NCBI GenBank assembly: GCA_022497155.1
Contig: MU385738.1
Span: 496,001 to 560,000, forward strand
Reading direction: 5' to 3'
DNA from: Whalleya microplaca
Lineage: Eukaryota; Ascomycota; Sordariomycetes; Xylariales; Xylariaceae
Length of the DNA: 64,000 bases
Translations under genes and position numbers: made by a program
Notes under the pieces: generated by a model
Told to the model about the DNA's origin: nothing
The model's input: the letters and a program-made list of their open reading frames with translations, nothing else
Databases searched by the model: none
Part shown: one piece after another, positions 23,225-35,205 of the stretch
Position numbering within the stretch: the first letter of the stretch is position 1
Layout of the letters: every line of letters begins with the position of its first letter

Positions 23225-25295
23225 TCAACGAATAACATCACCCTCCTTATCGATCCCCTCGCCCATCTCCAGAATATCACTGCCGGCGAGCACCCCACTC
23301 CCGAGCGTCGTGGCCTTGCGCCCCGCCATCCACACCTCGTGGAACTTGACGCTCTCGTCGCTGCTGGCGACCACAATACACCCCTCCTCGGCGGTGCGGC
23401 TGCGCAGGCGCTCCTTGGTGCGGTACGTGTCGCTGGGCCCGCCGGGGTACGCGATGGCGTACAGGGCGCGGTGCTCGCCCTCCCACGGCACCGCGCACAC
23501 CTGGCGGCAGTCGGGCCAGCTGAACACGGCGATGCGGAACGGGTGGTCCGGCTGCGCGTACCCGAACGTCGCCACGATCTCCCGCCGCGTCGTGCTCCAG
23601 ATCAGCGACGTCACCTGCGCCGCCACCGAGATCGTCGCCAGCGCCGCCCCGGACGCCCCGTGGTAGAAGTGGATGCACTTGTCGTTCGACCCGCCGCCCG
23701 TCGCGATCAGCCCCGCCCGCCACGGGCAGAACGCGATCGCCTTGACGGCCGCCGCGTGCCGCCACCGGTGCCTCTCCGAGCCCGTGGTGAAGTGGTGCAC
23801 CGGGATCGGGTGCGAGGTGAAGGGGTCGCAGGCCTCGGCGAGAGATAGGGATGAGGCGGCGTATTCTGACTTTGCTTTTTTCCTTGATGAGCTGAGCTTA
23901 TTCACGCTGTTACCAGAGCTCACCGTGGGCGGAACTAGACTGGTCGCTGTAGGCCCCGCGGAGATGATCTTCTCGGTGTCGAAGAGACAGCACATGTTGT
24001 CGTTGCTTCCCGTGGCGAACTGGGCGCCGTTGGGAGACCAGGCGAGCCCGCATATCTGCTGCGTGTGGACCCTGATGCGAGCGGTCAGGGTCATGGCGCC
24101 GGGCCAGTTTCCCCGAGCCACTTCCTAGGACTCGGGCCACTCGACGGAGTAGTAGTAGACATCTCCCATCTCGTCGCCTACCAGGAGATCTTCCGTCTTC
24201 ACTGGCACGCCGGGATTGCGAGGGTTCACCGACGGGCGCGTGGTGACGGTGGGGCGCCAGGAGAGACATGTTACGGGCGCGGGCTGCTGGGCTTCGAAGC
24301 GGGGAAGCAGGCTGTCGAAGAGGGACATCAGAGAGAGCGCGCCGTTGGACCGACCAAATGCCAGGATGCATTTGCCGCCTTCGTCGGACGAGAACGCGAC
24401 CGACGTCAACCACGACCCGTCCTTGATTCCGGCGTTCAGGAGAGTGACGCCTGAGGATTCCGACCAGCCGTACAGGAGATTGCCCAGACCGACGGCCAGA
24501 GTGTTACGCGACCGGGAGTACGCCATGATAGAGCAGTAGAAGTCATCTCGAAGACCGGGGGCGTCCAAAACTCTGCTCAGATGTCAGCAGCTGGAGATCC
24601 CTGCTCGGAGACCTGCTCACTTGAATGGAGCATTGGGGATGGTTCGTTCTTCTTTCTGCGCCTCTGTAACTTTTGTCAGTCTCGCAAACAGGTTAGCCCG
24701 ACCTGAGACGCAGCATACCCGGCGTATGTTGATCATTGCTCCACTCGCTTCCCGTCCACGTGGTCTTCGCATGTCGCAACGACGGCCTACCCTTGGGCTT
24801 GCAGCGGGGGAACGTGGAGTAGCCGTCGAAGTCCAGAATCCGCTGCACCCGATCGATCTTCAAGGCGAGGGCGAGCCTTCCCTCGTGTTTCTCCTGCTCC
24901 TCTTCGGACTTCGTCCGCGTATTTGAAAAGGAAGTAGTGTAGAGACGGGCATTAGTCCCAGAGCTGACCAATCGACCACGACCACCGTCAATGGCTAGTC
25001 CTCCGGGGGCCAGACCGCCCACGGCCCATACGGTGCCGTTGCTGACTTGTCTTTCCAGACCCGGCAGGCCGATGACCGTGCCTAAGCGGCGTTCCGTGCC
25101 ATCGGACCGGGAAAGTTGCCGTGCTGCCATAGGCACAGACCGCTTCGGGGTGAAGCAGAAGGCGTCGGGAGCGGCATCTTCGGTGCGGTGTAACCGTTCA
25201 GACGGTGAGAGCTCGTGGGGCTGCTTGTTGGTGCGGAAACGGTCGGACCCGGGCACGCGAAAAGGTAGAAAGCGGTCGGGGGACGTGATAGACAT
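23225..25295 (-). CDS. ama1: Meiotic APC/C activator, Cdc20/Fizzy-family WD40 protein (AMA1-like), with in-frame TAG
   Basis: Co-activator that brings substrates to the anaphase-promoting complex during meiosis and ascospore formation. Exons 25295-24719, 24663-24621 and 24572-23225 give 655 codons. Residues 7-13 are a C-box (DRFLPFR) and the protein ends in Ile-Arg, both APC/C-binding signatures; WD40 repeats lie between (PGLRDDFYCS, VHTQQICGLAWSPNG, AAVKAIAFCPW). Codon 356 (minus strand 24127-24125) is TAG in the context PES-stop-EVARGNW, where relatives have Trp. The frame continues intact for 299 more codons, so this is one event in an otherwise unmutated gene. The TAG lies in a hairpin loop, suggesting A-to-I editing to UGG (Trp). 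Translated unedited, the product would stop before most of the WD40 propeller. Confidence 0.85.
24112..24136 (-). promoter_or_regulatory. Hairpin presenting the in-frame TAG of ama1
   Basis: On the mRNA strand CCCGAG and CTCGGG form a perfect 6-bp stem around a 13-nt loop TCCTAGGAAGTGG that contains the TAG. The target A (position 24126) has U at -1 and G at +1. Hairpin loop plus UAG context is the reported preference of perithecium-specific A-to-I editing in Fusarium and Neurospora. The structure is seen directly; the function is inferred. Confidence 0.6.
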
Positions 25296-26320
25296 GCTGA
25301 ACGAAAGAATGTATGAAGCTATTCAGATGCCATACCTACCTAAAATGTAGGGAAGAGGGAAAGAAAGAGGAGAGGTGGGCTTTACTAGGAGATTATGGAA
25401 TGAGGTTGGTGTCCACACGGGGAGAGAAGTAGACACCGTAGGTGATAGGCAAGTAGGTACATGTAGGGAGGTAAGTGAGATTCTTCCGTGATCGAGATGG
25501 AAGGAACTCAGGGGAAGAAAGATACCTTACTCGACAGCGACTTGCCGCACATGATGCTTCGATGCCCTTTTAGAAAAGTTCCACAATGATCCTGGTGAAC
25601 CTCAATGGGTGACATATCATATCGAAATCTGAAACCTTTGGCGCTTGCCCATTTCCTAGGAGTACGAAGTAAGATATAGAACACGACATGATGGCTATTC
25701 TTGGCCCCGCGTAAGTAATATATCCGCAAATTGTTCCCTTCTTTCGACGTGAAAGTTGAGTAAGATACTACCTAGGTACTTGGGTGTTTGTGGTTGATGG
25801 CATCAGTTTCTGTTACATACGCATCTTTGAATCATATGGTCCTGATGATAGATCCCGTGCTTAATGTAGTCTCATCGGCTCTACTCCATATATTGGACCA
25901 ACAAAAAAGATATGAATATATAGCTCGTGACTTGAGATGTCAGCAAGAGCAAAACATTCCCATGGATGAAGACGGAGTCGTAATTTCTACACTTGAGATG
26001 TAACCAAAGGGTTGAACCAATGGTTGAACAACGCGAGTACGAGTTGATGAAGGGAGTTGGCGAACGAGTTTGGGAAATGGAACTGCACATCGATAGGTGC
26101 CTATATTCTGAATATGCATATATGCGGCTATATATATACATACAATATATTCAATATAGCAGGACAAGGTATGGGATATTCATGAAAGAAGAACTAGCTT
26201 TATCGATAGGCACTCACCCATCCATCTGTCCATCAGTCCACGACTGCTATTCCGTCACGTCTCATGCTTCATCCATCAAGAAGCAACCAAACGCCCTGCC
26301 AGGTCTGACGAGTTGTCGAT
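25296..26320. promoter_or_regulatory. Divergent intergenic region between ama1 and bet4
   Basis: About 1 kb between two divergent genes, containing a TACCTAGGTACT motif at 25769-25780. Small frames (25508-26328) are low-complexity and unsupported. Confidence 0.45.
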
Positions 26321-27624
26321 ATGGCTAGTGTACGTTGAAGGACGCACGGTCTTTTAGTAGAGGTGTACATGTAGCTGATCGGGGCCAACAGCACGGCGTA
26401 GCTCGCACTGCCCGAATCACCCGCACCGAGGAGCAACGCCAGCAAGACCTCGACAAGATCAACAAGTATCGTGAACTGGAGCACTCCATCCGCGCTCAAG
26501 TTTCCCAGGACAGCTACGACAACGCCCTATTCCAGCTCACTTCGAAACTCCTTCGCCTAAATCCCGAATACTACACAATATGGAACGTCCGTCGGCGCTG
26601 TCTAATTTCTTCCTTACTGTCCAGATCGTTGCCTGGGTCATCGCCCTCGAAAGCGTCGCAGAGTGGTTCTCACAACGACACTACGAAACCGTCCTCAGAA
26701 AGCTCATTTCCCTCTTCCTCGGATGCGATCCCGCAAGGCCCAAAGTCCCTGACGACTGGGAAGAGTGGTACTACAGTTGACAGCACGGCATGCGACAAGG
26801 CACGCGACAAGGACCCGGAATCCGATGTTCACATCCTGCAATCAGAGCTTGCATTTACCATTCCTCTTCTACTTGAATTCCCCAAATGCTATTGGATATG
26901 GAAATACCGCAAGTGGGTTCTGGAGCAAGCTATCGTACGGCTGCCTGTGCCCGTCGCCCGCAAGATATGGGAGGCGGAGCTGGCTCTGGCTTCAAAAATG
27001 TTGACGAAAGATCGACGTAATTTTCATGCTTGGGGTTACAGGCGTCATGTTGTCGCCGCTCTGGAGAGTTCTTCACTAGCTGGGAAGAGCATGGCTGAAG
27101 ACGAATTTGCCTATACGACCAAGATGATTCATGCTGATCTATCTAATTTCTCGGCTTGGCATAACAGGACCCAGCTGATTTTACGTGTTCTTGGAGAACG
27201 AGGTGCTGACGACGCAACAAGGAAGGCTTTCCTCGACCAGGAGCTCGATCTCGTCAGGGAAGCGCTGAACGTTGGGCCCGACGACCAGAGCCTGTGGTAC
27301 TACCACCAGTACTTGATGTCGCAGATCGTCAACCATGACCAGTCTACGATAGCGCCAGCCCTAACGGTTCAGGAGAGGATTGCCTATGTGAAGAGGGAAA
27401 TTGGAGATGTCAAAGATCTACTGGAGGACTACGATGGTACCAAGTGGATTTACGAGATACTGCTAGAATACAGCATTGCACTACGGCAACTTGGACAACG
27501 CGGGGATGAAGATGACCAGAAGGAAGATCCCCGGAAGTGGCTGGGAATGGTTCGAGGCCTTGATCCAATGAGAGCAGGTAGATGGAACGACATAGAGAAG
27601 CAATTGGACTTGAGTCAACAATGA
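26321..27624 (+). CDS. bet4: Rab geranylgeranyltransferase (GGTase II) alpha subunit
   Basis: Cytosolic alpha subunit that pairs with Bet2 and, with the Rab escort protein, attaches geranylgeranyl groups to Rab/Ypt C-termini for vesicle traffic. Exon 1 is only nine coding bases (26321-26329, Met-Ala-Ser) followed by a 62-nt intron and exon 2 at 26392-27624, 413 residues. The join gives MASHGVARTAR, the usual N-terminus; the apparent upstream ATG at 26335 is intronic. PPTA repeats are visible as NPEYYTIWNVRR, CYWIWKYRKWVLEQ, NFHAWGYRRHVVAAL, NFSAWHNRTQLI and SLWYYHQYLM. A Ser/Thr/Lys-rich insert of about 55 residues after the first repeat is a lineage-specific loop. Intact, housekeeping. Confidence 0.93.
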
Positions 27625-27661
27625 ACGCGGAATGATTGAACCTTGAGGTATCGATTTAGTC

Positions 27662-29527
27662 CTAGACCGGCAGCGTCCCGTTGCATTTCCCCAGGACTAA
27701 GCTAGCATGCTTGCCCACCAAACCGTCGAAGTATGCGAGAAGTGTCTCCGCTGGCACCATGTCCATCAACCCGAGGCTAGGATTCGATGACCTCAACGTC
27801 TTACCGCCGAACAGCACTCTCACGAAGAATTCGTCACCCTTGCCGCGTGTGCTAATGTTGTCGGTTGAGTAAGGAGGTCCCGCGCCTTCTCCCGCTCTTT
27901 TGTACACTTCGAACACTACTTCGCTGCCCATTCCTGGCCACTGTAGGTAACGCCAGGATTAGTATTGCTCCTCACTTAACTGGAAGGGAAGACACCGAAA
28001 ATATATCTAGATTCTGAAATACAGAAACAATGCCCAACAGGAGAAATTGCTAGGGGCTTGGGAAAAAGAAGAACTCGGGGGCTTTGTATGCTGACTTACC
28101 ACCATCACATCTATTTGCAGGATGCTCAAGACTCGACTCAGAGACCCGTCATGCGCAACATTGTGGCGGTAGATGGGCCCCTGCTTACCTGCCGTCGCAT
28201 CTCGCAAATGAGCGCTTAACTCTGCGATCCATACCCCATACGATGTCGAGGACGCAGCAAGCGAGGACGGAGCATCCCGATACATCTGGGAGTACTCCCA
28301 TTGACCCATACGATACACAGCGTCGGCCGTTGTTTGGTCAACGCACGTCGTTGAATTCACACCATCAATTAGTTTGCAGGGCAATGGCTTCGCATGACAC
28401 TGCCGCGCCGAGAGATTGTCAAAATAATGGTCGAAGCTGGCATGAAAGCCCGAGTCGGTTGGGGGTACGCCAGAGATACCGTCTAAAGTGCTGAACAGGC
28501 CCGCAGCTTTTTCCAGGTGATTTTTCCAAGCAGCGTTGGAAGTTGACTTGATGCCGTTAGAGAGGTTGCTACCCACGCTACAGCTGTACTGTGGTTCTAG
28601 GCTGTCGACATTTGCTGCTTGAATCATCAATGGTGTTGATTCAGCTGTCTGCCACATTCCATTGATTAGCATGCCGGCCACCTGGCTCGTGATGACATTC
28701 TGCGTGACTCGATACGCCACTTTGCTGCGCCAGTCCTCGTCTCTGCCAGGCAGGAATCCGAGTAGATCATGGTAAACTTCGTAGAGGTCTTGCCCGTGCA
28801 CCCATGCATCGTCAAGCCCGGCGGCCGTGAGCTGGGGAAATTGACAAGTGCCAATCCAGCCCGACGGCGTGTAGGGATTGATGGGCGAAATGTAGCCCTG
28901 CCAGAAACCCTCGGCGGCTTGCTTGTCACTATTGAACGCCTGTCCGTAGTAATACAGCCCCTGATCACCGCAATCCCAGCGGTACGACTCTACTGGGAAA
29001 GCATTGCTCGCATATGGTGTCCTCTTGTGATGTCTTTGAATCTAGACGAACTTAGCCTCACGGCGTTGGCAGCCACGTTGTCAATCAATCAAACGCGGAG
29101 AAGGACACAAACTACTAACCACCTCAACGTACTGAAGCTCGTACTCGTTCCTGGAAGGCCGGACGTACTCCGTCCTCCGCACATGCGGCATATTGCACCA
29201 GTTGTACGTGCCGTACTGCCCCGCCGCCGTCTCCGAGCTGTTGAAGATGAACCCGTACACACCCTGGCTATTAAGCACCGCGGTGAAGTTGTTCACGCTC
29301 GTGTTGCGCGGCGCGTGCCAGGCCAGATCCACGTCCACTGTGTGCGCGGCTGCTGCTGCGAACATCGCGCCGACGAATGACATAATTGTGGAGGGTATGC
29401 GATGAGGGGGAGCCCATGGTGGCCACTTCATTGTCATGAACGGCTGCTGGTAGGCAAGGATGAGTGACAAAATGAAGATGAAGACGCTGCATAAGACGAT
29501 GAGGCCGAAGTGCTGCACGCGTCGCAT
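27662..29527 (-). CDS. Histidine-phosphatase superfamily (acid phosphatase-like) protein, membrane-anchored or secreted
   Basis: Extracytoplasmic branch-2 histidine phosphatase relative, widespread in fungi, substrate unknown. Exons 29527-29120, 29041-28100 and 27940-27662 give 542 residues in phase. The catalytic block is RHHKRTPYAS at residues 139-148, the second residue of the usual RHG replaced by His-His, as I recall for this fungal subgroup. Other landmarks are NWCNMPHVR, DCGDQGLYYYGQAF, GTCQFPQLTAAGLDDAW and GFLPGRDEDW. From the first ATG the N-terminus is a hydrophobic helix (LIVLCSVFIFILSLILAYQQ); a second Met at MSFVGAMFAAAAA could start a shorter, secreted form. Intron 2 is 159 nt. 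It lies 37 bp from the end of the convergent bet4 gene, so 3' UTRs probably overlap. Confidence 0.8.
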
Positions 29528-32500
29528 ACTCGTTCATGGTTCATTTTCGCGCTGCTATCTATAAGCAGGCAAGAAAGCGCCAAGGATGGAGGATTTGGAC
29601 CCCACGTGGGTAGGCGGTGATTGTTGATCACTATCGCCAGGCTGTTAACAAGTCTAGCTTGTCATTTGTGATTGAGCTATTGCTTTATTAGGGGCGGCCG
29701 GTCTGCTGAACTGCCTAATTAATTAGTTTTTCAAGACTTCTCGCGTATGTTGAGGAAAGACTGAATTATTGATATATGGAGGACGTTCTAGACGCCGAGA
29801 CTTAGAGCTGCACGTTTTTGGAGGAGCTCTGCTGACTGGTCAGCTTTTGTTACTTACTTGGAGGCTATCAGAGTGACGTACGTACAGTAGCAAGCCCCCT
29901 AAAATTCATCCCCACATTATTCAACGTCGTCGGTCATAGAAGATCATGGTCTATTAATAGTCTTGCTATGGACTAGATATGTCGTACGTGTGCCCTGGTG
30001 CTAATGACCTCGTTTTGTTGCCTACAAACCATGTTGCGATTAGTAGCTCAATGTTGTGAAAGGTAAAGTATTCTCAATATATGCGAGATTTTCTATCGCA
30101 TTGCTCAAACGCGATGCCGAGAAGCACTACCTAACTATTGGCGGCCTCACTAAAGTCGGGTTAAGGATCTTGGTACTATGAGACTGAACTACGGGAAGGC
30201 ATAGATAATGCGGCGATGGGCATGCTACGCGATGTGGAAATCAGTCACTTTGAACCCCACAAAGCCCCGTGGTGGAAGATATTCCCCAAGACCCAACTAA
30301 TGCGAGAAGTGTTCTAACATTTTTCTTGTAGGATGCTTTCGCATTCAAGAGTATTAAAAATGTTCAAATAATGACAATCATTACCTACACACAAAGTAGT
30401 CTTGTCCAGCCATATTTACTTGCTATTGGGTTTCCCTGATAGGCTCTCCATAGCTGCCAATGAGGTCCAGTCATGGGCAGCATGATTGAGGTAGATAAAT
30501 GGGATACCCAGATATTTTTGTCAGTAAAGTGCAAAGAAGTGACGATAATCGAGCATAAATTTGAGCTGGAAGAGGCAGGGTCCCTGATATATCTATAGGC
30601 GACGGCTATGTGTAGGCGTATATAGTAGCTATTAGCCTCATCCCAATATTTCTATCAAAATAGCTTTACCGCATCTCGCGCATCAATCTGGACTCTAGCC
30701 TATAAGCCCACAAGGCTGTCGTTTGACTTGTCTGTTCACGTCGCTATAAACTAAAAGTGACAGTTGATCCCTTCGAGGACGAGCAAGTTGCTACCGGCCT
30801 TGGCCGCATCGTGAGCTATGACGACATGTAATGGCTGGATGGCTGATTTCCATCGAGAGCTTTTGATTAGGTAGTCTGAGGGATTGTATCGGAGGTTGAC
30901 TTATCGTTCAAATCGCGCACGTGATTGGAGCGCTGTTCTCATAGATGCCCGTAATAAGGAGCTTAAGTTGCCCCTATCTCCGTGTATACCACCTGTACTA
31001 AGTCTGAGGACTTTGAAACAAGTCTTCAAAAACTCAGATTGGCTAGATATACTGAATGTGGCCTGTGGGCGAAAATTGAGTGGCTCTAGCCGACTGGATG
31101 TAGAAAGCATGGATAGCAAAGCAGTCGTTATGGGAGACTATGTACGCCTTAACAGGCTGGGCAAACTATAAACCTGAGTTGGCGCCGGAACTTGAGACCT
31201 CGCAATTCCAGACTACCACAATCAAATCTTCATATAGATGAGCCCTGGACTCTTATACTCAAGGATACCTACATATAATAAGGAGTAAAGTATGAGTGAT
31301 CACTGTAAGCCACGAGTTCGCTTGCTGAGATCGTAAAGATGGACAAGACTCTCAAGCCCAAACTGTTAAGCTCGTGGTAGGTCTCTAGCCGACAGTGAAT
31401 GGTGCTAGACAAGGGGCAAGGAAGCATAATGTTTCTAGAACCTGAAAACGACCGGAAGAATCCCTACACAGGACGAAGAATACTTCGCCTTGTCACCACG
31501 TTAAACAAGATCATTAAGACCGGAGATAAATATGAGAACATACCCAGGCTTATCTTAGATAATTAGCCAGCTCCCATCTCAGACAACTACAGACCAGCAT
31601 ATACATCTAAGCTCAACAGAACAGGAGTAACGACCCCCACACTACCTCCCCAATACGTTGGGTCAACGTTCAAGGAGCCCCCAGCTGCTACGAGCTGTAA
31701 GGCCAGAATGTATGATGAAGCGTGATCTATCATTAATGAGATGAGTCCCGCGGACTCATCATATGCTACGGGAGCCTAACAATTGCCTCCCCGGGCAAAT
31801 GATCGACGTCCCCCAGACATTCTTCGTGCGGGGCGGTTGCACTAGACGCTGGGGACTTGGTAAGGCACCTCAGTCACCCGACAGATTGGAACCACTGTGA
31901 AGGAGTGTTTGCAAGGGCTAATATATCTATTTCGACGAGTTTGTGCCAAGGTACTCACCTGGAAGTGCTGCGTGGGATGTCTTTCGCCTTTGGCTAAGCA
32001 ATGACGTTTGCTCAACTGCCGGGTCATGTGAGACAATCCAAGTTAATTCAAAACTTTTCCAAGACTTCAATAATGCGATAGAACATACTGGGCTTTGTAT
32101 GCTGATATCTATATTCTTATTACTTAATTAATATATACAAGTTCCACTTTACTGTCATGTTGAAAGTTGAGAACATTAAAACATTTACCTAGTAATATAA
32201 CCCAGCAAACGTCTTTCCGTGATATACTGCGTATACGCTAGGGTAGGCGGAGAAATGTTAGTTGACAAACTCTCAAGTTATGCAACTGGGTGAAAGCCAG
32301 ACAGCTGATTTGTTGACACAGTGTGTTTGCCCATATGTATTTTCAGCTATCAACTCCCCGGACTCCATCTATTCTGCATTATCCTTGAAGCTAGCTAGAA
32401 GACAGAGATACAAACCTTCATAGCAATTTACCAACATATTATGAGCCAGCATCAACCTGGTAGAATTGAGTGGCATGTAAAGTACGAAAATGGAAAGACA

Positions 32501-33059
32501 ACGCTTCTAGAATTGTCGTTGGCTCCTGTCATTATCGTCACCCCACGGCCACAATCTCTGTTTCCAACTTGTTCCGGCCTCTGAAACGTTAGAGCTGTCA
32601 CACAAAATGAAATTGAAGAAGTGATCGTAGGCCCACTGCTGTAAAACTGTCATTTTCGGCTCATTTGTATGTGTGTTCCGAACAAGGAAAAGTTCCCCAT
32701 AGAGCCCTACATGTGCTAGGTAGAGCAGGTCGAAAACTTCGCTCGCATAGACTCCGTATTTTTATATTAGACAACCTTCACCATCCATAAAGCATACAAA
32801 TGTAAGGCTTTGGAGCTCGACTAAGCGGATGATAACACTTCACCATGGCCGAATTATATGGTGTCGGTGACAGTTATGAAGTCGAACCGATGCCCAGAGT
32901 TAGGCATTCTACGTTGCTGGTAAGCTTGAGCGCGGAAGACATGGAGTTCTTCAGACGTACTAAATAATCCAAGGGCGTAACCTGGACGTTGTGCGGGGCC
33001 GCTTCCGCACTGGTGATGTGAGTATCATCTAGAGACATCCATTTCTCCCAGCATATTTC
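29528..33059. other. Gene-poor intergenic region, 3.5 kb
   Basis: No gene supported. A 95-codon plus frame at 30884-31171 has no recognisable motif and is doubtful. A perfect 9-bp hairpin occurs at 31740-31760. The mild AT bias and absence of long frames suggest decayed sequence. Confidence 0.45.
31740..31760 (+). repeat. Perfect inverted repeat (9-bp stem, 3-nt loop)
   Basis: GATGAGTCC-CGC-GGACTCATC. Non-coding context; could be a terminator-like or transposon-derived hairpin. Confidence 0.7.
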
Positions 33060-34501
33060 ATGACTGTTGCAAGAATTTCTCCACTGGTGTGCATTCAAGA
33101 GAGACATGCCCCCGATCTTAATCTAAGACCTCCTGCAAACTCGCTAGATCGCCTTCAAAGAGCAATTACTGACTATGTATGCTATAGTGCACGCCTGACC
33201 ATTCGCTGGCGTTATTTACGTGGGTTCTTCATCGATGACTATTTGACGATACTGTCTCTTGTTATTCTCATTGCAAATGCTGGCTTGGTTACATCTATGG
33301 CCCCTACTCGTGAGTCTGTCTTTGTTCCACTCATACTTACTCTAGGAACTAGGAGTACCTGCTAAGGCTCGACGGAGTTAGTGTACAAGATAGCGCTTGT
33401 CGATGCGGCTCGCAAAAAGCCAGACCGGAACTTTGATGCTGAACTTACCTGGTTTCAACAATGCCAGTTCGCCTTCACATTCCTCTTCTGGACCGACATC
33501 TGGATCGTAAAGGCGTCTTTCCTCGCTTTTTTCTTCCGTCTTACGGGCCAGCTGAAATGGCCAAGAAGAGCTTGGTGGGGTATTGCAATTACCACTGCCT
33601 TGACTTATATTGGATGTGGTGAGTGTAGGCTCGACAGTGGTTCCCTCGTGACTTAAATGTTCGCCACTTCTATGGAATATTTTTGCGATCATGACAGCGC
33701 TTCGATTATTACCTTTGGCTTTTGGGCTAATATCCCATAGTGATCTCTTATATGGTCGCATGCGAACCAGCCTTAAGTAAGCGAGATTTTGGGGGCTTCA
33801 TAAGGAGAGGGCTAACGTTATTTAAAGATGTTGAATGTCATTTGTCAAGGAAGGTTACCCTTCTGACCCATGTCAGCCTTGAGTACAGCACGGCTGTTGA
33901 TATCACTACAGACATGCTAAGTAGTTGAACCCATTTATCAAGCACCCGAAGTGCCCGTTGCTAATCAAATCGATCACCAGTCATGATTCTCCCTATTTCT
34001 CTCACTATCGGTCTCAAAATGTCCATCTATCAGAAGCTTGGGCTTATTGGCGTCCTTTGTCTAGGCTGCATTATCGCCATCTTCGCTCTGATCCGCGCCG
34101 TTGTTAATGGTTCTGATAAGCGCATGCCGGAGCTATCTTGGTTCTCCTTGTGGACAATTATTGAATCAAGTATCGCAGTAATTGTTGTTTGTCTGGCCAG
34201 CTTCAAGCTCCTCTTCAACAGGAAGAAAGCGTCGAATCCATATTCCAATATCAATGGCGGAAGACTCAGACCGAATTGCAGTAGCCGAGCAACTAGTGGA
34301 AACTTCAAAGGTCCTGAGGGGGTGATTAATAGTATCCATGCGGCCGACGAAACAGAACTAGACCACATTGACAACCACCATAACATCACGGTCACTCGAT
34401 CTTTCGCTGTTTCCACGATCCACAAGATGCCGACATTGAAATCGGAGAGCCAAGGAAGCAATGGCATCGACACCGAGTCTCAAGAGATTATGCTGAATTA
34501 G
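33060..34501 (+). CDS. Integral membrane protein with fungal rhodopsin domain (SAT4/PTH11-like)
   Basis: Member of the large fungal seven-helix rhodopsin-domain family; roles range from surface sensing to secondary metabolism, none assignable here. Five exons: 33060-33309, 33382-33618, 33741-33776, 33828-33920 and 33981-34501, 378 residues. Recognisable blocks are RGFFIDDYLTILSLV, ANAGLVTSMAPTLYKIAL, WFQQCQFAFTFLFW, KASFLAFFFRLTG, RRAWWGI, YIGCVISYMVAC, TAVDITTDMLIM and the final helices IYQKLGLIGVLCLG and WFSLWTIIES. The N-terminal helix region between ITDYVCYSARL and RGFFIDD looks a few residues short and the start codon is uncertain, so an upstream exon or mild decay cannot be excluded. 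The hydrophilic tail carries Ser/Asn-rich sequence. Confidence 0.75.
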
Positions 34502-34872
34502 GAGGTGTGTCTTATCGAGAGACAGTCACCTGCCTAAGCATGGCTGTCAATGAGACACCAAAACCGGTGTAAAAGACAACTTAGTTGCTACCGGCAATTG
34601 GTTTAGACCAGTATGCAGACGGAACAGACTACTATGGCTAGGGGGGTTGACTACTTAGGCACCCACACTCCATACGTAACAACAACACATACCCGGCCAA
34701 TCCACACCATGAATCTAGGCTTACACCTTAGGATATATGGCACTTTATTTGAAAAACTACATAGATGGAGATGTAGGGGCTACGGCTTCCCTTCTAGCTT
34801 TCCTTGTGTTTGTTATTACTCATTATATAGTCCCATAATGGCTCTTCCCATATTCGAATCGATTCCGTCATA

Positions 34873-35157
34873 CTACTTGCTAGGACCTAACTCGCTGACG
34901 AGGATGCCTGCCGCTTTCTCCTCGATGACCAATACAGTGTTGTTGATACTTACAGCAATGTTTCCAGGCACGATACTGAGGTTGGTCAGCTTCAAATTGT
35001 CAACCCCGTAAACGCTTATATCCTCGTCTACGACCCCCAGTCTGTTTAACGGTGCCATCTTATATGCTCCTAGGGGGTGCCAAGAAGAGCTGACATTCTC
35101 GCGCGACCACTGGTCGATGGCGAAGTCGTCTTCAGCTATGTATAGGCGGCCGGCCAT
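34873..35157 (-). pseudogene. GMC oxidoreductase C-terminal fragment
   Basis: Only the last ~90 residues of a GMC (glucose-methanol-choline) oxidoreductase remain: SSSWHPLGAYKMAP contains the active-site His, followed by LGVVDEDISVYGVDNLK, LSIVPGN and NNTVLVIEEKAA with the catalytic-site Asn. The FAD-binding N-terminal domain and most of the substrate domain are missing, and nothing upstream restores them. The first codons of the open frame (MAGRLY) fall inside a dispersed repeat shared with 41305-41385, so the fragment was probably cut off at a mobile-element junction. Not expected to be functional. Confidence 0.75.
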
Positions 35158-35205
35158 ACGTAGGCTCGTACCACCCTCAGCTCTATAGGGCGTATCTTAA
35201 CAAAA
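35131..35205 (+). repeat. Dispersed repeat family 2, copy 1
   Basis: GGCGGC(C)GGCCATACGT followed by ACC.TCAG and GTATAG.GCGTA blocks matches 41308-41385 in the same orientation over roughly 65 bp with mainly transition differences. It abuts the truncated GMC fragment. Confidence 0.6.

Noticed and set aside
23339..23848. Long Arg/Ala/Pro-rich plus frame opposite ama1
   Set aside because: Antisense of GC-rich WD40 coding sequence with no conserved features.
26335..26391. Upstream start (MKDARSFSRG) for the GGTase alpha subunit
   Set aside because: It falls in a 62-nt intron; the spliced N-terminus MASHGVARTAR matches the family.
31740..31760. Hammerhead-ribozyme-like core (GATGAGTCC...GGAC)
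   Set aside because: The conserved GAAA that must follow stem II is absent (TCAT instead) and no flanking stems I/III are seen.
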